64,000 nucleotides of DNA from Pedobacter nanyangensis (lineage in GTDB: Bacteria > Bacteroidota > Bacteroidia > Sphingobacteriales > Sphingobacteriaceae), in contig NZ_QMHO01000002.1 in the NCBI RefSeq assembly GCF_003313505.1, positions 439,976 through 503,975 of the forward strand, in the 5' to 3' direction. Below are positions 28,786 to 37,464 of the stretch, piece after piece. The translations under genes were made by a program, and so were the position numbers. Under the pieces are notes generated by a model. That model did not search any database and was not told the origin of the DNA. It was given only the letters and a program-made list of their open reading frames with translations. Numbering within the stretch: the stretch's first letter is position 1; the number at the start of each line of letters is the position of its first letter.

Positions 28786-29214
28786 TTAATGAGGTAACTT
28801 ATAAGCCTGCCTGGCTAACAACTTCCAGTTTTTACCCTGTAACTGCCACACCAGCAAAATACCGAGATGCACTTCGCCTGGCTTGCCTCCATCATTGGTT
28901 TTCGCATGTAGTTCATGTCGTACAACACCTATGTCGCCCGTAACCTTGATGGTTTGGTTGGTCAAATCAATGCTTACAAAATCAGATTTACCGCTCGCAA
29001 TGGTTTCTACAAAAGTGGCTTTGTCTTCTATTTTTCCGCCAGAATGGCCATAACTTAATTCAGTGGCAGCAATTTCTTCCAAATCTTTGCGTTCGCCGCT
29101 AACCATGGCGTTCTTCATTTTTTCTACCACTGTTGCCAGGCTTTGCTCGGCTTTATTTTGGGCAAATGCGTAAGATGTTGACATCAGTGCAAAGATTAAA
29201 ACAAGTTTTCTCAT
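28786..29214 (-). CDS. Secreted NTF2-like protein (DUF4440/SnoaL-like)
   Basis: A 142-aa protein with a signal peptide (SYAFAQ). The mature part has the cone-like NTF2 fold pattern: a helix-rich start (ATVVEKMKNAMVSGERKDLEE), YGHSGG, an IKVTGDIGVVRHELH strand pair, and a C-terminal LLVWQLQGKNWKLLARQAY strand. This matches DUF4440-type proteins whose ligands are usually unknown. Convergent with the LacI-family gene, 1 bp apart. Confidence 0.75.
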   Translation of the reverse strand: MRKLVLIFALMSTSYAFAQNKAEQSLATVVEKMKNAMVSGERKDLEEIAATELSYGHSGGKIEDKATFVETIASGKSDFVSIDLTNQTIKVTGDIGVVRHELHAKTNDGGKPGEVHLGILLVWQLQGKNWKLLARQAYKLPH

Positions 29215-29236
29215 ATATCATGTAGTTTATGGGCAT

Positions 29237-29289
29237 AAAAAAGCACACCCTTCTATTTTGATGCTATCTAGTAAAAGAAAGGTGTGCTT
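29237..29289 (-). terminator. Rho-independent terminator of mscL
   Basis: On the minus strand AAGCACACCTTTCT pairs with AGAAGGGTGTGCTT (14 bp, one G-T wobble) around a 21-nt loop, then a run of six T. It lies 13 bp after the mscL stop and ahead of the NTF2-like gene. Confidence 0.85.
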
Positions 29290-29302
29290 ATGGTCAAGTA
29301 TC

Positions 29303-29734
29303 TTATTTATTTTTTAGTAAATCTCTAATTTCAGTAAGTAAAACTTCCTCTTTGGTTGGCGCTGGTGGAGCTGATGGCGCTACTTCCTCTTTTCTTTTCA
29401 GGCTGTTTATTCCTTTAACCATCAAAAAGATCACCAAAGCTAACAACAGAAAGTTAATGGCAACAGTGATAAAATTACCATAAGCGAAAATTGCAGTCTC
29501 AGGTATTTTTCGGGCCTCCTCTAAAGCCGTATTGGCCGGCACCTCGCCTTTCAGCACCACGTATAGTTGGCTAAAATCAGGTTGGCCAATAATGGCCGAA
29601 ACAATTGGCATTACCAAATCCTTCACTACGCTATCGATAATTTTACCGAACGCGCCTCCAATGATCACACCGACAGCCAAATCCATCACATTGCCTTTTA
29701 CGGCAAACTCTTTAAATTCTTTTACAAATCCCAT
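29303..29734 (-). CDS. mscL: Large-conductance mechanosensitive channel MscL
   Basis: A 143-aa membrane protein with the MscL signature at the N-terminus ([20 protein letters not shown]), TM1, a periplasmic loop (about 45-85), a second membrane segment ([18 protein letters not shown]) and a cytoplasmic helical tail ([12 protein letters not shown]). Forms a pentameric pore that opens under membrane tension and releases solutes on hypo-osmotic shock. It is a single-gene unit with its own terminator. Confidence 0.95.
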   Translation of the reverse strand: MGFVKEFKEFAVKGNVMDLAVGVIIGGAFGKIIDSVVKDLVMPIVSAIIGQPDFSQLYVVLKGEVPANTALEEARKIPETAIFAYGNFITVAINFLLLALVIFLMVKGINSLKRKEEVAPSAPPAPTKEEVLLTEIRDLLKNK

Positions 29735-29867
29735 ATAAACGTCTTTTTAGTTAGGTAATTAAATTTTAGTTATGGTAAACTTACTGAAAAGATGATTAAT
29801 TAATCAAATTAAACCAACAAAAATCTAAAGCATTTGTTTATTTTTGAAACTCGAATTCATCCCAAAT

Positions 29868-31343
29868 ATGTTAAAACAACATCTTCAGCAAAAGTTATTG
29901 CAGAAATTATCGCCTCAACAAATCCAATTCATCAAATTGTTGCAGGTACCCACAGTAGCTTTGGATACGCGTATCAAGGAGGAACTGGAAGAAAATCCCG
30001 CTCTTGAAGATTCCAGTCTAATGTCTTTAGAAGAACCCAAAGGCGAATATGACGACTTGCAAGACGACAGAGATGATTTTAACAGTGAAAGTGGCGAAGA
30101 AGCCAATGTTGATGAATTTAATGTAGATGATTACCTGCAAGACGACAACACCAACGACTATAGTACTTCATATAGTAATGGTGATGACGAGGAAGACAAA
30201 AAGGAAACGCCTATTGCCATTGAAACAACCTTTTTTGAAAGCTTGCAACAACAATTGGATTTGGTGCCTTTATCTGATCAAGATTTCATTATCGGAAAAC
30301 AGATCATTGGTAGTTTAGATGATGATGGCTACCTGCGCAGACCGATCACTTCGATGATTGACGATTTGGCTTTTTCGCAAAATGTGATGGTTGAGGAAGA
30401 AGATGTCCTGGAAATGCTTAAGCTTATCCAAAGCTTTGATCCACCGGGAATTGCAGCCAGAGATTTACAGGAATGCCTTGCCTTACAGCTGAAGAAAAAA
30501 GACACCAATAATCCGTTGATCAAAAAGGCTATCGAAATTGTTGAAAATCACCTTGATGAGTTTACAAGAAAACATTACGATAAGCTAGAACGTGCGGTTG
30601 GCTTGAACAGCGATGAGCTCAAGGAAGTAGTTGCCGAGATTTTACGCCTTAACCCGAAACCGGGAGATTCCAATCAGGTGACCACCAAGCAAATGCAGAT
30701 CATTCCTGATTTCCATATCAATAATAATGACGGGGTATTGGTGCTTACCTTGAATGCCCGAAACGCTCCCGAGCTAAGGGTAAGCCGTTCGTATATGGAC
30801 ATGTTTGAGCATTATGACAAAGCTTCCCAAAAAGATAAAAAGATGAAGGAGGCTGTTCAGTTTGTAAAGCAGAAACTTGATTCGGCCAAATGGTTTATTG
30901 ATGCAATTAAGCAAAGGCAACAAACCTTGCTTAAAACCATGAATGCCATTATGCACTACCAATATGAATATTTCTTAACTGGCGACGAGCGCAAGTTAAG
31001 ACCAATGATCCTGAAAGATATTGCCGATAAGATTGACATGGATATCTCCACCGTTTCGAGGGTGGCCAATTCTAAATATGTGCAAACAGAGTTTGGAACT
31101 TTTCTATTAAAATCTTTCTTCTCTGAAGCTATACAGACCGAAAGTGGCGAGGAAGTTTCAAATAAAGAAGTAAAGAAAATATTGGAAGATTGTATTGGAA
31201 AAGAAGATAAGCGCAAACCTTTAGCGGATGAGCGCTTAACTGAAATCCTCAAAGAACACGGTTACAATATTGCCCGAAGGACCGTAGCCAAATACCGTGA
31301 GCAGATGAATATACCGGTAGCCAGATTAAGGAAAGAGCTTTGA
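29868..31343 (+). CDS. rpoN: RNA polymerase sigma-54 factor
   Basis: I place the start at the ATG at 29868 (MLKQHLQQKLLQKLSP); an upstream in-frame TTG at 29844 is open but unlike the family start. 491 aa. Region I is Gln/Leu-rich with LSPQQIQFIKLLQVP, followed by a very acidic region II (about 60-120), the core-binding domain (DDDGYLRRP, DPPGIAARDLQECL), an HTH (MDISTVSRVANSKYVQ) and the RpoN box (ARRTVAKYRE) near the end. It directs RNA polymerase to -24/-12 promoters. A TATTTTTG box (29839-29846) fits the Bacteroidota -7 consensus, 22 bp before this ATG. Its stop abuts the convergent PorP gene. Confidence 0.93.
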   Translation: MLKQHLQQKLLQKLSPQQIQFIKLLQVPTVALDTRIKEELEENPALEDSSLMSLEEPKGEYDDLQDDRDDFNSESGEEANVDEFNVDDYLQDDNTNDYSTSYSNGDDEEDKKETPIAIETTFFESLQQQLDLVPLSDQDFIIGKQIIGSLDDDGYLRRPITSMIDDLAFSQNVMVEEEDVLEMLKLIQSFDPPGIAARDLQECLALQLKKKDTNNPLIKKAIEIVENHLDEFTRKHYDKLERAVGLNSDELKEVVAEILRLNPKPGDSNQVTTKQMQIIPDFHINNNDGVLVLTLNARNAPELRVSRSYMDMFEHYDKASQKDKKMKEAVQFVKQKLDSAKWFIDAIKQRQQTLLKTMNAIMHYQYEYFLTGDERKLRPMILKDIADKIDMDISTVSRVANSKYVQTEFGTFLLKSFFSEAIQTESGEEVSNKEVKKILEDCIGKEDKRKPLADERLTEILKEHGYNIARRTVAKYREQMNIPVARLRKEL

Positions 31344-32366
31344 TTACCGCCAGGTTCTGCCGCCGCTAAACACCTGATAAACATTATTAAGCTGGAAACC
31401 AAGTACAATCTCATGGCTGCCATTGGAAACAGTATTTAGTTCTGAAACCGTAAAATCATAGGCGTAGGTTAAGTTGAGGAACCTCTTGAAGTTAATTCCC
31501 ATCATTGCCGAATACGAATCTGATTTCCGATAACTGCCTCCAATCCATATCTTATTTTTATAGTCAAGTTTCAAGTTTATATCAAAGGAAATAGGCAAAC
31601 CTTCTACCCTTTTTACCATAAATGAAGGGATTGCAGAAATATCTTCATCAATAAAGAGCTTATAACCAGAAGTTAAGAAAAAGTGCGGGACCGATTTGCC
31701 CGTGTTGTAATTGGCGCTATTGGTAAAGCTTAGTTTTTGCGGCAATATCTGTTGCGCCGAGGCACCGGCAAAAAACCTGGCGCCATAGTACCAAACCCCT
31801 ACGGCCAAATCTGGTTTAAACTGGCTAGCTACAACATTGCCCAGTGCAGGATCATTGGCATTTTCCAGCGTGATCTGCTTCATATCCAAAGCAATGCGGC
31901 TAACTCCCGCATAAACGCCAACCGATAGGTTATTGGTACCGCTCATTTGAAGATGATAAGCATAACTGAGTCCTCCATCAAATCTGGAAATGGGTCCCGC
32001 CTTATCGGAAACCATCATCACTCCCATGCCGTGATGCGCTGGAGATGACGTATAATTTTGCAGGTAACTCCTGCTCATCGGATCGTCACCGTTTCCAGGA
32101 AGCGACAAGGGGTTTCCCCAAAGGTAATCGTCGCCTAAGCTCCAATGTGCAGACAGAAACGAAGTTTTAGGCGCATGCTCTATCCCCGACCATTGCGAGC
32201 GGTGCCCTACTTTGATATCGGTATAATTCTCCGTGCCGCTTAAAGCCGGATTCAATAAATAATTATTAAATATATACTGTGTATATTGAGGACGTTGTTG
32301 CGCAAACAATTGATTAACTACTACAACCAGGAATATAACATAGGCAAATTTTGTAAAGCGCATCAT
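31344..32366 (-). CDS. PorP/SprF family protein (pair 2)
   Basis: 340 aa with a signal peptide ending LFAQQ. It starts RPQYTQYIFNNYLLNPALSG, the PorP/SprF family signature, then barrel strands such as DIKVGHRSQWSGIEHAPKT and MGVMMVSDKAGPISRFD. Its ATG overlaps the end of the PKD adhesin gene by 4 bp, so translation is likely coupled. It probably anchors that adhesin at the outer membrane. Confidence 0.88.
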   Translation of the reverse strand: MMRFTKFAYVIFLVVVVNQLFAQQRPQYTQYIFNNYLLNPALSGTENYTDIKVGHRSQWSGIEHAPKTSFLSAHWSLGDDYLWGNPLSLPGNGDDPMSRSYLQNYTSSPAHHGMGVMMVSDKAGPISRFDGGLSYAYHLQMSGTNNLSVGVYAGVSRIALDMKQITLENANDPALGNVVASQFKPDLAVGVWYYGARFFAGASAQQILPQKLSFTNSANYNTGKSVPHFFLTSGYKLFIDEDISAIPSFMVKRVEGLPISFDINLKLDYKNKIWIGGSYRKSDSYSAMMGINFKRFLNLTYAYDFTVSELNTVSNGSHEIVLGFQLNNVYQVFSGGRTWR

Positions 32367-35300
32367 CTAATTATTGTAAGTGTGCCTGTTATAGGCTTCT
32401 TTCCTACCGCTAAGTTAATAATATAATAATATACTCCAACGGGTAATGGATTTTGTTGGTAGGTCCCATCAAATGGTTTGGTATATCCTTTGCTCCTAAA
32501 TACATTCTGGCCCGCCCTATCAAAAATTTCAACGGTTGCTGCCGGATAACTGTCGATATATTTAATATTCCATTCATCGTTGATCAAATCGCCATTTGGG
32601 GTGATGGCACTCGGAATTTCCAGGTTTCTAAGTAGTTTTACAAATACTTCATCGCTTTGTACGCAACCTTTCTCGCTGGTAACGGTCAATCTATAGGTCA
32701 TGTCTTCTGTTGGGTGTACCACCGGATTTAATACATCGTCTCTATCCAATCCAATAGCTGGGGTCCATTTATATCTCAGGTTCTTTCCAAATCCCATTGC
32801 CGAAGCGGATAACGTTGCCATTCCTCCTTCTAGTACGTGCTTATCCTCTCCTGCATCAACTACCGGGGTTTCATTTACCGTGATATTTTGCGTTTTTTCT
32901 ACCTTGCAACCATTTGCAACCTCGTAGCTATAGGTAATGGTATGCACGCCTACCCCTGCTTTTGCAGGATTGAATAGTCCACTTGCATTTACCCCATTGC
33001 CACTAAAAGTTCCCTGTCCGGGAATCCCGTTTTTTTCCGAAGCCAATAATTGCACAGTTGGCGCCTCCAAGCAAATTTCCATGGTTTGGTTAAATGCTAT
33101 TTCGGGAAAGGCAGTAATGGTAATTGTTTTTTCGGAAATACCCACACAGGTGTTTCCGGCATAAGCAACCATCCTTACCACATAATTCTTGTTAAGCGGA
33201 TAATTAAAAACTGGGTACTGATGGGTGTAGGATTTCGGATTTAGATTTGTACCGGGCGAAAAATCGCTTTCCAATTGGCTTGGGTTATTCCCAAAATCGT
33301 AATACCAATCAACCCGTGTAATATTTCCGAAAGCAATGCTTGATTTGTCTTCAAAAACCACCGGCAACTGGCTACATAAAATATTGCTGTTTTGAACGGC
33401 AAAATCAGCATGAGGCACTGCCCCTTCTACATTGATTTCCTTTACCATAGTTTTGGCACACGCGTAAGGAGAAATTACCGTTAACGATACCTGATATTTG
33501 CCCGCCGCACTATATTGATGAGATGGGTTTTGCAAAGTGGAAGTATTGGGATTTTGTGCATTTGCATTTTGATCTCCAAAGTCCCATAGGTAAGTAATTG
33601 CAGCATTTGGCGCTATATAACTGGACAAGTTTTCGAAATTTGCCTGTCCGTCAACCAAGCAAGCGGTTTGCAGTTTAAAATCTACTGTAGCTTCGGGATA
33701 AATGGTAATATTTTTGGTTTCTTCGCTCAAACATGAACCGCCTGAATATACCCGCATTTTTACCACATAGGTTTTAGAAAGTGCATTGGTAAAGGTTGGA
33801 TATTTAAAACTGTACGCCTTAGGCGCATCGATTCTTGAATGGGGATTTTCGTCTACCAAATCTGCGGTAGTTTTATTGGCATAATCAAAAAACCATTCTA
33901 TTTTGGTAATCTCCCCGAAATCAACGGTGGCTTTGTCTTTAAAAACTACCGGACGGTTACTACACAAGGTTTGCTGGCTTTCTATCTCAAAAACTGCTTT
34001 GGGTACGCTGCCGTTAACTCTAAATTGTTTCTTAACCGTTACTACGCAACCACTTGCCGATTTTACCGTTAGGGTTACCTCATACAAACCAACGCTGGTG
34101 TAAATGTGCGAGCCGTTGCGAAGTGTAGAGGTGTTTGGCCTTTGGGCTGAGGCATTTGGGTCGCCAAAATCCCACAGATAGGTTAGTTGCTCATTAGAGC
34201 TGATAGAGGTTTTGTTGGTAAATATTGCACTTCCGTCGGCGAGGCAAAAATCTGGCAATTCAAAATCGACACTTGGCAGCACGTTCACCTTAATTTTCTG
34301 GATAACAGTTTCCTTACAGCCATATTCGGAAGTAACGGTTAATTTCACCTCGTACTCGCCGGCCAGGTCATATACATGGGTAGGGCTGGCTTCCGCAGAA
34401 CTGGTGTTGTCGCCAAAATCCCAAGCCCACGCCACAATCTGCCCGTCTAAAGAAGAAGATTGATTCTCGAAAGCGATGGTTTGTTTTTCACATAATGATG
34501 GCTTAGCAACAAATTTGGGTACAGGTAAGGCTAAAACACGCACATCCCTGGTAAAAACTTCAGAGCCACATCCACTCTCAGTAGCTACGGTTAATTTAAC
34601 GGTAAACAGGCCAACACTGGCAAATACGTGCTTGGGGTTTTGTTCTGCGGAAATTGGGGTGCCATCACCAAAATCCCAAGTCCATTTTTTAACTGCCCTA
34701 TCGGTCAAATTTGAAATACTCGCATCACTAAAAGCTAACTCAGTGCCGTAACAAGACTGCGCCGTCACATTAAAATCAGCAGTTGGCTTGGGGTCCACAT
34801 TAAAGAAAAACTCAAAATCGGCAGTAGTACCGAAACAGCTATTTGAATTTGCAGCAAAGTAACCTGTAGCCTTGATCACTTTTTGCCCTTCTACGGTGTA
34901 TGATTTGTTCACGGGAGCAGTGTAATCGTAAAGTGTTTCTCCGTTCACTGTCCTTACCGTTGGCGTTGGGACTGTGTCATCGTAGTTTGGGGAACCATCA
35001 TCAAACTGCCATACCAAACGCGTGAGCAAATATGGTAGCGTGATTTTAAAATCAGCTTTGTCACCTATGCAGGCATTGCTATGCTCCTCTTGAGTAGTTT
35101 TACTGATTACCGTAAGGTATTGGTTGGCCGCCAAGCTTGTTCCGGCAGAATACCCGTAAGATTCGGCATTGCCAAATCCGTAGGCAATGGCATTAAATCC
35201 CTCGTCGGCACTAAGGGTTAAACTTTGGTCAAAAACCCGAATTTGTATATAAGAGTAGGTAGGATTATTTGGAAAAGTTTTCCAAGTGCCATTAGCAGGT

Positions 35301-36433
35301 ACAGCGCCATTCACCCTAAAGGTAGCTTTACTAGCCGTTTTGATCACTACATTAATGTATTTCTCTAAAATAGCCTGTTGATCAGAAGAGAACAGGGTGA
35401 TTTTGGTAATGCTAAACTCCACCGGATTGAGTAAAATCATATCTGGGTCTCCCACCAAATTACCACCTGTTATCGAGGAGCAATTTTGTGTTAAGGAATA
35501 TTGGGCCACACTGATCAATTTGTCTGCCGTAACCATAGTTCCCTCTGTTAAAGTACCGGTTTCGTAAAAGCTCCCCTTGTTAAGCATTACTATGGTACCA
35601 TCAATATTCACCTTGGTATTATCCTCTTGGGCCAACACCCTCACAATGCTCCTTCTATTGAAAAAGGGTGCTACCGCATAAGTTTTCCCCCAGCTATTGG
35701 TGGTATATAGTTGCTGTAGCAGCGGGTCTCTGGAATTGGTACATTGGATATTTAAGGACGTACTTCCTGAAAAGGCGGCAAATCTTTTACATTTTGAGCT
35801 TGTTTCATCCACTTCTACATATACCCCGGTTAAGTCGGTAGAAGCAGAACCAAGATATTCGTAAACATCGCCCGCTTTGGCCAAAGTGATGGTCCTAATA
35901 TTCCCGTTTTTTTCAGTCAAACGTAAGGTGGTATTATCTTCGGCGGCCACCAGCACCAAAAAGTTACGGCCGTTGGCATCCTGCTTATAGTTCATCGAAT
36001 AGTACTTTTGCCCTAATGCCTCAAAAGGTATAATCAGCGAAGCGGCAGATCTGGCACCGGCGTAAACATGGCCATAAACAGCAACGGCAGGTTTACCAGC
36101 GCTTACTTTGATATGTATGCCCCTATCGGTTAAATTTTTGTTGGCCTCACCACTTTCTATATACGAAACCGCCCGGGGCACGGCAAACACCACTACGGTA
36201 TTTGCGGGAATGGTTTGGGTTTCTGAATAGGTACCGCAACTTACGGTCACTTCCGAAGTTCTTTTAGAGGTAATAAAGATATTCATGTTGGCCAGCTGAT
36301 TATTACTGGGGTCATGTGTTGGAAAAACGGCCCAAAAATCAGTTCCCTCGTTAGATATATTCTGAGCTTGAGATTTTTCAGATAGGCCGAAAAACAGCAT
36401 CAACAATAGGCAGAAGGAATAGTAAGGTTTCAT
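32363..36433 (-). CDS. PKD-repeat adhesin with IgGFc-binding-like N-terminus and CHU_C
   Basis: 1356 aa. Signal peptide, then an IgGFc-binding-protein-like domain (about 25-450; begins NEGTDFWAVFPTHD), then about six PKD-like repeats with the family WDFGD motif (for example KWTWDFGDGT), a Cys-containing segment, and a CHU_C domain (PSAITPNGDLINDEW, then VGVYYYIINL). Type IX secretion is expected to carry it to the surface. Several PKD units vary, with the DFGD motif replaced by FFDYANKT and YYDFGNN. It precedes its PorP partner by a 4-bp overlap. Confidence 0.85.
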   Translation of the reverse strand: MKPYYSFCLLLMLFFGLSEKSQAQNISNEGTDFWAVFPTHDPSNNQLANMNIFITSKRTSEVTVSCGTYSETQTIPANTVVVFAVPRAVSYIESGEANKNLTDRGIHIKVSAGKPAVAVYGHVYAGARSAASLIIPFEALGQKYYSMNYKQDANGRNFLVLVAAEDNTTLRLTEKNGNIRTITLAKAGDVYEYLGSASTDLTGVYVEVDETSSKCKRFAAFSGSTSLNIQCTNSRDPLLQQLYTTNSWGKTYAVAPFFNRRSIVRVLAQEDNTKVNIDGTIVMLNKGSFYETGTLTEGTMVTADKLISVAQYSLTQNCSSITGGNLVGDPDMILLNPVEFSITKITLFSSDQQAILEKYINVVIKTASKATFRVNGAVPANGTWKTFPNNPTYSYIQIRVFDQSLTLSADEGFNAIAYGFGNAESYGYSAGTSLAANQYLTVISKTTQEEHSNACIGDKADFKITLPYLLTRLVWQFDDGSPNYDDTVPTPTVRTVNGETLYDYTAPVNKSYTVEGQKVIKATGYFAANSNSCFGTTADFEFFFNVDPKPTADFNVTAQSCYGTELAFSDASISNLTDRAVKKWTWDFGDGTPISAEQNPKHVFASVGLFTVKLTVATESGCGSEVFTRDVRVLALPVPKFVAKPSLCEKQTIAFENQSSSLDGQIVAWAWDFGDNTSSAEASPTHVYDLAGEYEVKLTVTSEYGCKETVIQKIKVNVLPSVDFELPDFCLADGSAIFTNKTSISSNEQLTYLWDFGDPNASAQRPNTSTLRNGSHIYTSVGLYEVTLTVKSASGCVVTVKKQFRVNGSVPKAVFEIESQQTLCSNRPVVFKDKATVDFGEITKIEWFFDYANKTTADLVDENPHSRIDAPKAYSFKYPTFTNALSKTYVVKMRVYSGGSCLSEETKNITIYPEATVDFKLQTACLVDGQANFENLSSYIAPNAAITYLWDFGDQNANAQNPNTSTLQNPSHQYSAAGKYQVSLTVISPYACAKTMVKEINVEGAVPHADFAVQNSNILCSQLPVVFEDKSSIAFGNITRVDWYYDFGNNPSQLESDFSPGTNLNPKSYTHQYPVFNYPLNKNYVVRMVAYAGNTCVGISEKTITITAFPEIAFNQTMEICLEAPTVQLLASEKNGIPGQGTFSGNGVNASGLFNPAKAGVGVHTITYSYEVANGCKVEKTQNITVNETPVVDAGEDKHVLEGGMATLSASAMGFGKNLRYKWTPAIGLDRDDVLNPVVHPTEDMTYRLTVTSEKGCVQSDEVFVKLLRNLEIPSAITPNGDLINDEWNIKYIDSYPAATVEIFDRAGQNVFRSKGYTKPFDGTYQQNPLPVGVYYYIINLAVGKKPITGTLTIIR

Positions 36434-36495
36434 TGTTAACTTAATCTAACAAAGCTGTTAAGTTATCAATAAAACCCAATAAATCAATGGCTGGC

Positions 36496-37464
36496 CTAAA
36501 AAAGTAGCCTCAGTGTAATTTCATGTGAGCCAGATGAAGCGGTCCTTAATTGCGAGGTGGTATAATCGTAAGCGTAACCCACTCCCACCATTTTGGCGAT
36601 ATTAAAGCCTACGTTCCCAAATAAAGCGTCGTTTTTGCGGTAGCCGCCTCCAACCCAGAAATTATCCCGGTAGGCAAATTTAAGGTTCAGGTCAAATGCT
36701 TTGGGCAATGGGTTTACCATTTTCAGCATTACTGATGGTGTTAGGGAAAAATCGTTACCCATCCAGAACTTGTAGCCAGCAGTCAAAAAATAATGGGCAA
36801 CTTCCTTTCCGGTATTAAAAGAGCCATCAAAAGCGAGTTTATTTTTAATGATTTGCTGCATGGACGCACCTACAAAAAATTCTGCACCATACAGGTAAAT
36901 GCCGGCGTTTAAATCCGGAGAAAATTTATTGATTTGCCCCGAAGTTGAGGTTACCGGATCTCCGGGCTCGTCAAACACCAACGACTGTGCATCTAAACCT
37001 AGCCTATTTACCCCTACACCAAGGCCAACAGATAAATTGATCCTATCCCCTATGGCTAAATGATAGGCGTAGGTTAGGTTGCCCGTAATGCGATTCAATG
37101 GCCCGGACTTATCATTGATAAACAGCACACCAAAACTATGATGCGCCATAGAGGCAGTATAATCAAACATTTCGTCCTTGGTTTGAGGTTCGGTAACGCC
37201 CAAATCATTTGAACGATAGTTGGTCATATCACCACCGAAGGAAACAGGCATGCTAAAACTCACATAACTTGTTTTGGGAGCATTTTCTAAACCTTGCCAT
37301 TGGGTGCGCAAACCCAACCTCAAATCTTTACCACTATACAAACCCGTAACTGCGGGATTCAAAACAGACATATTTTGTACGTATTGCGAATAGTGTGGCC
37401 GTTGTTGTGCAAATACCGTAATCGATATCCATTTAAAAACGATCAAAACTACAAACCTTTTCAT
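36496..37464 (-). CDS. PorP/SprF family protein (pair 3)
   Basis: 322 aa with a signal peptide ending VFAQQ. The signature RPHYSQYVQNMSVLNPAVTG is followed by barrel strands that parallel the second PorP gene (GLRTQWQGLENAPKTSYVSF, FGVLFINDKSGPLNRITG). Overlaps the 3' end of the preceding PKD adhesin gene by 4 bp. Likely the outer-membrane partner of that adhesin. Confidence 0.88.
   Translation of the reverse strand: MKRFVVLIVFKWISITVFAQQRPHYSQYVQNMSVLNPAVTGLYSGKDLRLGLRTQWQGLENAPKTSYVSFSMPVSFGGDMTNYRSNDLGVTEPQTKDEMFDYTASMAHHSFGVLFINDKSGPLNRITGNLTYAYHLAIGDRINLSVGLGVGVNRLGLDAQSLVFDEPGDPVTSTSGQINKFSPDLNAGIYLYGAEFFVGASMQQIIKNKLAFDGSFNTGKEVAHYFLTAGYKFWMGNDFSLTPSVMLKMVNPLPKAFDLNLKFAYRDNFWVGGGYRKNDALFGNVGFNIAKMVGVGYAYDYTTSQLRTASSGSHEITLRLLF

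Noticed and set aside
29844..29867. TTG start for rpoN
   Set aside because: The ATG at 29868 matches the family N-terminus and follows a -7-like box; the extra eight residues do not.
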